The notes below the pieces were generated by a model. That model was not told where the DNA came from, searched no databases, and was given only the letters and a program-made list of their open reading frames with translations. This document shows, in pieces, positions 8,781 through 15,398 of a stretch of 19,597 nt of DNA. A program made the position numbers and the translations under genes. The stretch is from Candidatus Dojkabacteria bacterium UBA5209. Lineage in GTDB: Bacteria; Patescibacteriota; Dojkabacteria; SC72. Position 1 is the first letter of the stretch. Every line of letters starts with the position of its first letter. The stretch covers positions 1 to 19,597 of the forward strand of contig DHVL01000045.1 of assembly GCA_002412645.1 (NCBI GenBank). Reading direction: 5' to 3'.

Positions 8781-9318
8781 AGAGAAGGTCATCTATACCC
8801 CCTTCTAAACTCTCTCTAAGGGTCTCTAACTCCTCATTGGAGTATTTCTGTAGTACATACTCCTCACCAGGTATTTTCCTCTCTCCCCTGTTGTCTATCC
8901 CTACTCTTACTCTTAAGAAATTACTTGTTCCTAAATTACCCTCCACACTAATTACCCCCTTATGTCCTTTTGGTGATTTCTCACTTTGTATTTTGTATTT
9001 ACCTAGAGGTATGTCTAAATCATCGTGTACTAATACAAACCCATCTACATCAAATTTATTAAGAACAGATCTTACTGCAATACCAGACCTATTCATAAAG
9101 GTAAGAGGTTTTTGCAAGAGAAGTATTAACTCTCCATTTTTTTTTACTTTACATATATCTGAACTAAAAAGTTTCTCCTCATTAATCCACTCTGATACCT
9201 GTAAAGAGGATATATGACTTAATCTCTCTTTGAGTATATCTAAAAAAAGGAAACCCACATTATGTGGAGTACTCTCATACTCTTTACCAATATTTCCCAA
9301 CCCTGTTATTAAGAACAT
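8764..9318 (-). CDS. pth: Peptidyl-tRNA hydrolase
   Basis: Cleaves peptidyl-tRNA released from ribosomes and so recycles tRNA. The 184-residue length is normal. Compared with E. coli Pth, the active site is kept in GLGNIGKEY (Asn8), STPHNVGF (catalytic His19), LTFMNRSG and HDDLDIPLGK (Asp near 96). The motif GHNG, whose Asn114 in E. coli positions the substrate, reads GHKG here, so that residue is a lysine. The rest of the fold (LGTSNFLRVRVGI) is standard. The ATG at 9318 lies inside the ybeY end (10-base overlap), consistent with coupled translation in an rpsU-yqeY-ybeY-pth operon. The 3' end overlaps the convergent DUF457 gene. Confidence 0.95.
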   Translation of the reverse strand: MFLITGLGNIGKEYESTPHNVGFLFLDILKERLSHISSLQVSEWINEEKLFSSDICKVKKNGELILLLQKPLTFMNRSGIAVRSVLNKFDVDGFVLVHDDLDIPLGKYKIQSEKSPKGHKGVISVEGNLGTSNFLRVRVGIDNRGERKIPGEEYVLQKYSNEELETLRESLEGGIDDLLSIFEF

Positions 9319-9752
9319 ATCTTTTTGTATTTCAAAAGTAATTCCTCTTGTATTTTAAACATCTTTTCATCAGGCGAGTCATTCATACTCTCTGTATGAT
9401 CATATCCTAATATATGTAATGTACCATGAATTATCAATCTTAATATCTCTTCTTCAAAAGCATCTCCTTGAAAATTCTCATATACATACTCTGGACATAT
9501 GTATATCTCCCCTTCTTTTTTCTCGTCGACATTAAAAGAAAGTACATCTGTAGGCGCATCGATATCTCTGTACTCATTGTTTAACTCCTGTATATATTCT
9601 GATTTAACAAATACAATATTAATCCCCTCTATGTCATATTCAGAAAATATTTTAATATATCCATCCTTAATATCGTCAAAAGATATACCAAAGGTTGGTT
9701 CAACATCTAATATTAAATCTGTATTGAATATTTCTACTTGGAGATTTCCCAT
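9309..9752 (-). CDS. ybeY: Endoribonuclease YbeY
   Basis: Metal-dependent single-strand RNase needed for 16S rRNA 3'-end maturation and ribosome quality control. At 147 residues it has family length. The defining zinc motif HGxxHxxGxDH is seen as HGTLHILGYDH (residues about 109-119), and the preceding TDVLSFNVDE block is the second family signature. The ATG shares bases with the yqeY stop in TAATG (9750-9754), a classic reinitiation arrangement, and the gene runs 10 bases into pth. The pairing of ybeY with pth and S21 groups ribosome-related functions in one transcript. Confidence 0.96.
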   Translation of the reverse strand: MGNLQVEIFNTDLILDVEPTFGISFDDIKDGYIKIFSEYDIEGINIVFVKSEYIQELNNEYRDIDAPTDVLSFNVDEKKEGEIYICPEYVYENFQGDAFEEEILRLIIHGTLHILGYDHTESMNDSPDEKMFKIQEELLLKYKKICS

Positions 9753-10195
9753 TAAGAAAGTAATTCTGAAACAATATCTCTTACAGTATTACCATCAGCT
9801 TGACCATTTAATTCTTTCATTGCCATACCCATTACCCTACCCATGTCTTTCATATCTTGTGCACCACTCTTAGATATTACTTCCTTCACTACCTCTCTTA
9901 CCTTAGATTCATCTAACATTGCAGGCAGATATCTTTCTAATACCTCTAACTGTACTTTCTCTTTAGCAATTAAATCATCTCTACCCATTTTGGTAAATTC
10001 GTTAATGGAGTCTTGTACCTTCTTACTCTCTTTTCTTAATACCTTAAGAATCTCTTCCTCTGTTAATTTCTCTCCTTTAGATATTTCTTCATTCTTAATT
10101 ACAGCAATTACCATTTTCAAAATGTCAGATTCCACAGTATTACTCTGCTTACTTGCACTAAACATATCTTTACGAATATCTTCTAAAAGAGACAT
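9752..10195 (-). CDS. yqeY: GatB/YqeY domain protein
   Basis: 147 residues, all predicted helical, with the YqeY signature: MSLLEDIRKDM at the start, EEILKVLRKESKKVQDSI in the middle, LERYLPAMLDE, and the tail GRVMGMAMKELNGQADGN. The same fold forms the C-terminal tRNA-binding domain of GatB (tRNA amidotransferase); free-standing YqeY commonly lies next to rpsU, as here. Its molecular role is not established, though tRNA-related work is suspected. It starts 17 bases after rpsU and its stop overlaps the ybeY start. Confidence 0.92.
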   Translation of the reverse strand: MSLLEDIRKDMFSASKQSNTVESDILKMVIAVIKNEEISKGEKLTEEEILKVLRKESKKVQDSINEFTKMGRDDLIAKEKVQLEVLERYLPAMLDESKVREVVKEVISKSGAQDMKDMGRVMGMAMKELNGQADGNTVRDIVSELLS

Positions 10196-10212
10196 ACCTT
10201 AAGAGTAAAAAT

Positions 10213-10413
10213 TTACTTAGCTCTTCTTGCAGCAGATCTTCTTCTTCTCTTCATCTTAGCCCACTCTCTTCTCTTTTGTATATCAAGATCAGATTGCTTA
10301 ACTCTGTATACTTTCTCTCTGTATGTTTCAAGTATCTTCTCTCTCATTACTTCTCTGTGAAGTCTTTTAAGAGCGCTATCTATATTTTCGTTGGCATGAA
10401 CTATTACAGCCAT
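10213..10413 (-). CDS. rpsU: 30S ribosomal protein S21
   Basis: 66-residue, strongly basic protein of the small subunit; S21 contacts the anti-Shine-Dalgarno end of 16S rRNA. The N-terminus MAVIVHANENIDSALKRL and the Arg/Lys-rich end (KMKRRRRSAARRAK) are typical. It leads a tight operon with yqeY, ybeY and pth. It has the best ribosome-binding site in the window (AAAGGAGGTA seven bases before ATG) and its own extended -10 promoter, as expected for an abundant ribosomal protein. Confidence 0.95.
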   Translation of the reverse strand: MAVIVHANENIDSALKRLHREVMREKILETYREKVYRVKQSDLDIQKRREWAKMKRRRRSAARRAK

Positions 10414-10420
10414 TAGGATT

Positions 10421-10430
10421 TACCTCCTTT
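10421..10430 (-). promoter_or_regulatory. Perfect Shine-Dalgarno site of rpsU
   Basis: The minus strand reads AAAGGAGGTA, spaced seven bases from ATG 10411-10413. Most other genes here lack a recognisable site, so the strength of this one stands out and fixes the rpsU start. Confidence 0.85.
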
Positions 10431-10446
10431 AAATTAAAGCGATTGG

Positions 10447-10455
10447 ATTATATCA
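10447..10455 (-). promoter_or_regulatory. Extended -10 promoter for the rpsU operon
   Basis: The minus strand reads TGATATAAT, an exact TGnTATAAT extended -10 element, located just after the stop of the surface-protein gene. No clear -35 box is present, which extended -10 promoters do not need. The predicted leader is about 27 bases and contains the strong Shine-Dalgarno site. Confidence 0.65.
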
Positions 10456-10462
10456 CACAATT

Positions 10463-12130
10463 TTACCTGTTTGCTACTTTCTTTTCAAATTTCTCCCTAT
10501 ATTTGTAAGATATCTTCCTCTCTTTAGTAGCAAATATTGTATTTGGCATACTGTATATGAAGATACCAAAGATTACTAATACAAGACCTCCCCCTATTCT
10601 AGATGCAGTACTATCAAACAAACCTGTTTGTGGTACCTCTCCAGTAGGTGTTTCTTCTTCTGGTTCTTCTGGTGTTTCGGTGATGATACAATCTGCGGTA
10701 ATGTTAGCAGAGGCTACCAAAGGATCTGAACCAACAGGTGTTAATGTCACAGTATTGTTGTATGTCTCAAATGAATCTTTGTCTAAGAGTAGTTTGTATG
10801 TATATGTTTTAGAAGCTCCAGCAGCTAAAGAGAGAGGTGAAGAGGTATAGTTCCAGACAATCATTCCATCTGAATATTCTCCCGGTTCGGTTATTGAAGA
10901 TGTTTGTACAAATGTATCAACTACTTTACTATCCAATTCATCCTCTATCTTAGATATTGTACCTGCTCCATCTCCGGTATTTTTTACAGTGATTGTATAT
11001 GTTAATTCTGCTTTAGGATCTTCTGTACTATCATCAATACACTGTTCAACTACACCCTTTGTAATTTCCCAATCTGGATTTGTTTGTGCAGGTAATACTG
11101 TAAAACTAGTAGTGAGTGCACATGCTGCACTACTTGCATCTTTCTTGTCTTTCCAATTCATACTAATAGTGTAATCGCCTGGGTCTAATTTACTAGACTC
11201 TGTACTCAAGGTACCCGTTATTGTTGTTTCTGTAGCAGCTTCTGTTAATTTAATACAGTTTACTGTTTCACCTGTACTACATACTGGTAAGGTTTGTGTT
11301 CCTTTTTTAACTACAATACTGTCTTTTTTAATTCCATCTGCATCTTTAGCCTTAGCAGTAAAGGTAATGTCGTTTTCAAAATTGATGTTTCCAGAGGGTT
11401 TAACTACCCAACTACCGCCATCGCAGGTATTTACTGGTGCAGTTTTACAATATCTTGTCACTGTAGATTTGTTAGCACATATTGTACATGAAGAGACACA
11501 AGTTCCCTGAGCACTACAACCAGTCTTATCTTTACTATCCGCAGATGTACCACAATCTACCATTCCAGTAGGACATGATGGTGGATTACAAGCGGTTATA
11601 CTACCACACTGTATTTGATTTGATGGTATCTCATTTGGCAATATACAACTACATTTTTTGTCACCACAATATGCTACTTTAGGCCAAGGACAAGGAGCAC
11701 ACTCAGAACCTAAGTTACACTCTCCCCCCTCATTTGAAGGTGGCTTATTATGATTACATGCTGTACAAGCAGCACTATGATCTGTGTTCTTGGTCAAAAT
11801 CCATGCTCCATCAGGACATTGAACCCTAAAACAATCTGGATCTCTATACTCATTGTATACAGTACAATTTGATACTATTGTTCCTCCCCTATTACTACAC
11901 TCCGTTGAAGTCATTAAGGCACTATATGTTCCGTTTGGTAACTGACAAACATTACAACTGCAACTATCATACTGACACTGCTGAGCATTACCCCCCCCAG
12001 CATCACTATCAGTAGGATCTAATCTATCTTCTTGATTAATTCTCCAAACTAAAAAACCTAATGAAATAGATAATACAAATATTAATATTGCAAATACAAT
12101 CTTACTCGTCTTATTCAATCTAATAGCCAT
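10463..12130 (-). CDS. Cys-rich secreted surface protein with C-terminal VPQTG-type anchor
   Basis: 555 residues. An N-terminal hydrophobic span (about 11-29, after MAIRLNKTSK) is a signal peptide or anchor. Residues about 52-236 hold 26 of the roughly 31 cysteines, many in CxxC or CxC spacing (QCQYDSCSCNVC), suggesting a disulfide-stabilised or metal-binding stalk. Then an Ig-like beta region (about 245-345) and a DUF11-type repeat (about 355-480, with YTITVKNTGDGAGTI). The end has an acidic Pro/Glu/Thr linker, VPQTG (499-503), a membrane span (513-530) and a basic tail (KERKISYKYREKFEKK). The layout resembles sortase sorting signals and CPR surface proteins, but the tail of about 20 residues is longer than in classical LPXTG proteins. 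It sits 36 bases after rseP; rpsU follows behind its own promoter. I do not recognise the exact family. Confidence 0.8.
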   Translation of the reverse strand: MAIRLNKTSKIVFAILIFVLSISLGFLVWRINQEDRLDPTDSDAGGGNAQQCQYDSCSCNVCQLPNGTYSALMTSTECSNRGGTIVSNCTVYNEYRDPDCFRVQCPDGAWILTKNTDHSAACTACNHNKPPSNEGGECNLGSECAPCPWPKVAYCGDKKCSCILPNEIPSNQIQCGSITACNPPSCPTGMVDCGTSADSKDKTGCSAQGTCVSSCTICANKSTVTRYCKTAPVNTCDGGSWVVKPSGNINFENDITFTAKAKDADGIKKDSIVVKKGTQTLPVCSTGETVNCIKLTEAATETTITGTLSTESSKLDPGDYTISMNWKDKKDASSAACALTTSFTVLPAQTNPDWEITKGVVEQCIDDSTEDPKAELTYTITVKNTGDGAGTISKIEDELDSKVVDTFVQTSSITEPGEYSDGMIVWNYTSSPLSLAAGASKTYTYKLLLDKDSFETYNNTVTLTPVGSDPLVASANITADCIITETPEEPEEETPTGEVPQTGLFDSTASRIGGGLVLVIFGIFIYSMPNTIFATKERKISYKYREKFEKKVANR

Positions 12131-12166
12131 TAGAGCAGTTAATAATTTTTTCTACTTAAAGATATA

Positions 12167-13306
12167 CTATCTAAACCAACTCTGCAACTGTTCAATATTA
12201 AGAATATCTTTAAACATAATACCGATTATAAGAAGTATTAAAAATATAAAACTAATATTGATAATAGTATTCTCTACCTTCTCATTTAAATCCTTTCTAA
12301 CAATACTTTCTATTAAAAGAATAAATGCCCTACCACCATCTAGCGCAGGTATTGGAAGAAGATTAATAACTGCAAGAGAAAGAGAAAGATCCGCAATAAT
12401 ACCAAGAAATATATAGATACCTAAAGTTTTGAAATAATCTATTACAAAATATATACCAACAGGACCACTAACAGTGTTAGAAAGTTCTGAATAGTCTCCT
12501 GTTTCTTTAGCTTCAGAGAAAAGATTCCCTAATACTTGGCCAGTAAGTTTTAATACATTAATACCGTGTGCAAAACCACCAAATACCTTATTGTTAGAGT
12601 AATCTATATATACTGTATAGTTGTCCCCCACATATACCCCTATTTTCCCTTCACTATCTACTAATACAGAAAATACGTCACACTCAAATTCCATATCACA
12701 AGCTTCTATTAAAACTGCCTGTTTTTTGAAATTGGAGAGTACTTCCTTAAACTGTACAAAGCTATCTATCTCCTCTCCCTCTACACTTTTTATATACCCC
12801 TTCTCGTATATACCCGATTGTATTGCATTTCCCTCTTCTACAGTCTCATATGGTAAATCTGATACTCTCTCTGTTTTTACTTGTGCCCCTACTGCATTAA
12901 AATCTTTATAATCGCTTCCAATGTCTAATCTCCAACCAGAAGATGAAAGAAATATTGTGTAAAATACTACAGCAAGAAGTATATTCATCGTTACACCTGC
13001 TAGCATTACAAATATTTGTGCTAACTTACTCTTGTTTTTAAGATTACCTTCATCTTTAATATCCTCTTTCTTTGAAGTTGGATCTCCATCTCCCAATATT
13101 TTTACAAATCCCCCAAATGGAAGAACTCTTAGATTGTAAGTAGTATCTCCTACTTTCTTAGAGAATATCTTGAGACCAAAACCAACAGAGAAATCAAATA
13201 CTTTTGCCTTCACAGCCTTAGCTGCTAAGAAGTGACCTAATTCGTGTATGAATGTAAGTAAACTAATTACAAGTAAAAGTAAAACTATATTTATTAGTAT
13301 GGACAT
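12167..13306 (-). CDS. rseP: Site-2 intramembrane zinc metalloprotease (RseP/RasP type)
   Basis: Membrane protease of family M50 that cuts substrates inside the bilayer, such as anti-sigma factors or signal-peptide remnants. At 379 residues it has: a first membrane span with the zinc motif FIHELGHFLAAK (His21, Glu22, His25), the following LPFGGFVKILGDGDP segment, a second span (about 96-119), a PDZ-type periplasmic region with GYIKSVEGEEIDSFVQF (about 165-190), and the third zinc ligand Asp323 in LLPIPALDGGRAF, followed by a last span. It follows frr by 18 bases, as in the usual frr-(uppS-cdsA-dxr)-rseP order, but those three genes are missing between them. It ends with TAG. Confidence 0.94.
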   Translation of the reverse strand: MSILINIVLLLLVISLLTFIHELGHFLAAKAVKAKVFDFSVGFGLKIFSKKVGDTTYNLRVLPFGGFVKILGDGDPTSKKEDIKDEGNLKNKSKLAQIFVMLAGVTMNILLAVVFYTIFLSSSGWRLDIGSDYKDFNAVGAQVKTERVSDLPYETVEEGNAIQSGIYEKGYIKSVEGEEIDSFVQFKEVLSNFKKQAVLIEACDMEFECDVFSVLVDSEGKIGVYVGDNYTVYIDYSNNKVFGGFAHGINVLKLTGQVLGNLFSEAKETGDYSELSNTVSGPVGIYFVIDYFKTLGIYIFLGIIADLSLSLAVINLLPIPALDGGRAFILLIESIVRKDLNEKVENTIINISFIFLILLIIGIMFKDILNIEQLQSWFR

Positions 13307-13324
13307 ATGTAAAAGATTATTAGA

Positions 13325-13870
13325 TTAAAATGACATCAATTCTTCTTCTTTATTCTCTCTTAGTTCTTCTATTTTAGTATTCGCATCCTTAACTACTTTC
13401 TCTCCCTCTTCTCTCAATCTTTCTGCATCATCTTCTGAGAAGCCAGAACCTAGGGAATCATCTATTTCTTTCATATATTTTTGTCTAACTTGTCTAACAG
13501 CTATTCTAGCATCTTCTACCCTCTCTTTCATAACCTTAACGTAATCTTTTCTTCTTTCTTCTGTTAATTCAGGTATTGTCACTCTTATATGATCTCCTTC
13601 TGAGATTGCACTAAAACCTAGGTTTGCTGAAGATATACCACTTACAATACTATCCATAATGGTTTTGTCCCAAGGTATTACAAGAAGAGATCTTGTATCT
13701 GAAGCATTAATTGTTGCGTAGTTTTTCAATGGTGCTTCAGTACCATATGCTTTTACATTAATATCTTGTATTAACTCAGGAGTTGCTCTTCCTGTTCTAA
13801 TTTGAGAGAGGTCTTCTACAAGATTATCTATACACTTTTGAATATCTACTTTAAAATTTTCTGTATCCAT
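13325..13870 (-). CDS. frr: Ribosome recycling factor
   Basis: Splits the post-termination ribosome together with EF-G. The 181-residue length and sequence are typical: the first helix ends in LSQIRTGRATPELIQDI, domain II contains LVIPWDKTIM and AISEGDHIRVTIPELTEERRKDYVK, and the last long helix is rich in Glu/Lys. It heads frr-rseP-surface protein and has a good promoter ahead of it (TTGAGA, 17 bases, TATCAT). In many genomes pyrH lies directly before frr; here a divergent unknown gene takes that place. Confidence 0.97.
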   Translation of the reverse strand: MDTENFKVDIQKCIDNLVEDLSQIRTGRATPELIQDINVKAYGTEAPLKNYATINASDTRSLLVIPWDKTIMDSIVSGISSANLGFSAISEGDHIRVTIPELTEERRKDYVKVMKERVEDARIAVRQVRQKYMKEIDDSLGSGFSEDDAERLREEGEKVVKDANTKIEELRENKEEELMSF

Positions 13871-13901
13871 ATAAAGAATTCTTCTAAAAAACTTATTCCA
13901 T

Positions 13902-13930
13902 ATGATATTCTAAATTCTTAAGAATCTCAA
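13902..13930 (-). promoter_or_regulatory. Sigma-70-type promoter for frr
   Basis: The minus strand has TTGAGA (13925-13930), a 17-base spacer and TATCAT (13902-13907), 5 of 6 matches to each consensus. The spacer holds the perfect 12-bp palindrome ATTCTTAAGAAT (13914-13925), possibly an operator. The leader to the frr ATG is about 25 bases. Confidence 0.65.
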
Positions 13931-13946
13931 CTTCACCCCCTAGTTA

Positions 13947-13975
13947 TTGACTTAAGGAGAGGGAGGAAGAATAAT
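13947..13975 (+). promoter_or_regulatory. Sigma-70-type promoter for the 14005-14664 gene
   Basis: TTGACT (13947-13952), a 17-base spacer and AATAAT (13970-13975) give 5 of 6 matches in each box. It points away from the frr promoter across a shared region. Transcription would start near 13982, leaving a leader of about 22 bases without a ribosome site. The spacer is purine-rich and contains GGAGG, which would instead serve a short ORF at 13974. Confidence 0.55.
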
Positions 13976-14004
13976 GGGGTTAATAATTTGGATGTTAATA
14001 TACT

Positions 14005-14664
14005 ATGCAAGAGATTGATAAACAGGAGAGTGTGGAACCAATAGAGATACAGGAATTAAAAGGAATACTTGGTGCAGAGTATAAAAATGCGGAAGTATCA
14101 TACACCGACTATACTACTGTTTACGATATGATTAAGGATGAGAATCCACAGATATTAATAAGTGAGGGAGACGATGATACGGAGTCTTTTGTAAGTCCAA
14201 TTGGGCGTGTCGGAGGTCGTTTTAGAACAGAGCTTTTTGTTCATGCTCTAAGAAATCCTCTGCCAGATCCAGTAGATAGTGATAGTAAGATATTAATATA
14301 TCCTTCTTTTGATAAGGAGAATAATATTTCCAAATTAAGATTACTTAAATATCCTACAAAGCTTTTAGAGAATGTAAAAAAAGAATTTGATGAAAAACAG
14401 AGTACTCTTAAATTACCTTCGGATATGAATAGGTTAAAGCAACTACCTAAGGTAAGGGTGGGATTAGAGAATGAAGAGAGTAAAGAGGTCATTACATTTG
14501 AGCCATTACTAAATTCAACAAATACCGTATATAGTAGATATACACAAGAAAGAGTTAGTAAGTTAAAAAGTAATGTTAGAAACATAAAATGGGGAACACA
14601 TACAGTACTACCCTACAAGAATAGTAAGGGTGAAAACATATTACTTACCCTAAAAAACAGTTAA
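14005..14664 (+). CDS. Protein of unknown function in the pyrH position
   Basis: 219 residues, rich in Glu, Lys, Asn and Ser, no signal peptide and no membrane span, so probably cytoplasmic. I recognise no family. Visible segments include IGRVGGRFRTELFVHALRN (about 67-85) with several Arg, SKILIYPSFDKENN, and a C-terminal basic part ending GTHTVLPYKNSKGENILLTL, which looks like mixed alpha/beta. The frame is blocked by TAA just upstream (13996-13998), so ATG 14005 is the first possible ATG. It lacks a Shine-Dalgarno site but has a promoter. Its TAA stop abuts directly, with no base between, on the stop of the convergent tsf gene. It stands between tsf and frr where pyrH is usual, but has none of the kinase motifs of UMP kinase. 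Codon use looks like that of its neighbours. Confidence 0.75.
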   Translation: MQEIDKQESVEPIEIQELKGILGAEYKNAEVSYTDYTTVYDMIKDENPQILISEGDDDTESFVSPIGRVGGRFRTELFVHALRNPLPDPVDSDSKILIYPSFDKENNISKLRLLKYPTKLLENVKKEFDEKQSTLKLPSDMNRLKQLPKVRVGLENEESKEVITFEPLLNSTNTVYSRYTQERVSKLKSNVRNIKWGTHTVLPYKNSKGENILLTLKNS

Positions 14665-15381
14665 TTACTTACCAAATTCCCAGATTAATATCCTTCTAAC
14701 TTCGAGAGGTTCTCCTAATTTGGATGTTGCTTCATCTAGTAAATTCTGAATTGTTTTACTATCATCTTTAAACCATTTCTGATTTAGTAAACAGTTCTCC
14801 TCAAGATATTTCTTTAACTTACCCTCTACTATCTTCTCTGCAATATCTTCAGGTTTCCCTTCTGCAAGAGCTTCTTTTGTAAATATCTCTTTCATCTCAT
14901 CTAACTTCTTAGATGGGATACTCTCTTTGGATACATACTTAGGCTTCATAGCTGCTACTTGTAGAGCTAACTCATGTACAAAGGCTCTAAAATCATCATT
15001 TCTTGCTACAAAGTCAGTCTTACATGATACTTCTACCAATGATACCAACTTCTGTTCTTTACCATGTACATATGATTCTATTATTCCTTCCCCTACTTCA
15101 CTTGCACAATCAGGTTCAATTGGTTCATCCCAACCCCTTTCCTTGATCAATGCAACTGCTTTTTCAAAATCTTTCTCTGTTTCTTCTAATGCTAATTTAC
15201 AAAGCCCTATCTTTGCACCTGTAAGGTTGTGTAGCCTATTGATAACATCACTTCTACTGTTAATATATTCAACAGCTTTTTCCATGTCTCCCTTACTCTT
15301 TGCTAAAGCTTCCTTACAAAGAGCCATACCTGCTGAGGTCTTTGCTCTTAGTAACTTAATATCTTCTATTGATGCTCCCAT
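14665..15381 (-). CDS. tsf: Elongation factor Ts with tandem UBA domains
   Basis: Exchanges GDP for GTP on EF-Tu. About 238 residues. The defining EF-Ts core motif CKTDFVARNDDF is present (about 120-131), followed by the helical core and VRRILIWEFGK at the end. Unusually, the N-terminal EF-Tu-binding UBA domain occurs twice: about residues 6-43 (with ALCKEAL and DMEKAVEYI) and 47-84 (with GLCKLAL and DFEKAVALI). Aligning the two by eye gives 16 identities over 37 positions. Start choice: ATG 15379-15381; an in-frame TTG three codons upstream is less likely. It follows rpsB by 17 bases in the classical rpsB-tsf order and ends against the convergent unknown gene. Confidence 0.95.
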   Translation of the reverse strand: MGASIEDIKLLRAKTSAGMALCKEALAKSKGDMEKAVEYINSRSDVINRLHNLTGAKIGLCKLALEETEKDFEKAVALIKERGWDEPIEPDCASEVGEGIIESYVHGKEQKLVSLVEVSCKTDFVARNDDFRAFVHELALQVAAMKPKYVSKESIPSKKLDEMKEIFTKEALAEGKPEDIAEKIVEGKLKKYLEENCLLNQKWFKDDSKTIQNLLDEATSKLGEPLEVRRILIWEFGK

Positions 15382-15398
15382 ATTTATCAATTCTTAAC

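Noticed and set aside
8778..8815. Hairpin-like AGAGAGAAGG ... CCTTCT-CTCTCT at the convergent ends of pth and the DUF457 gene
   Set aside because: The stem is interrupted by three unpaired bases and no T-run follows on either strand, so it is not a convincing terminator; it lies in the pth coding sequence.
9499..9873. 124-codon open frame on the plus strand over ybeY and yqeY
   Set aside because: It is antisense to two clear genes and ends in repetitive Leu/Pro/Ser-rich sequence without any motif.
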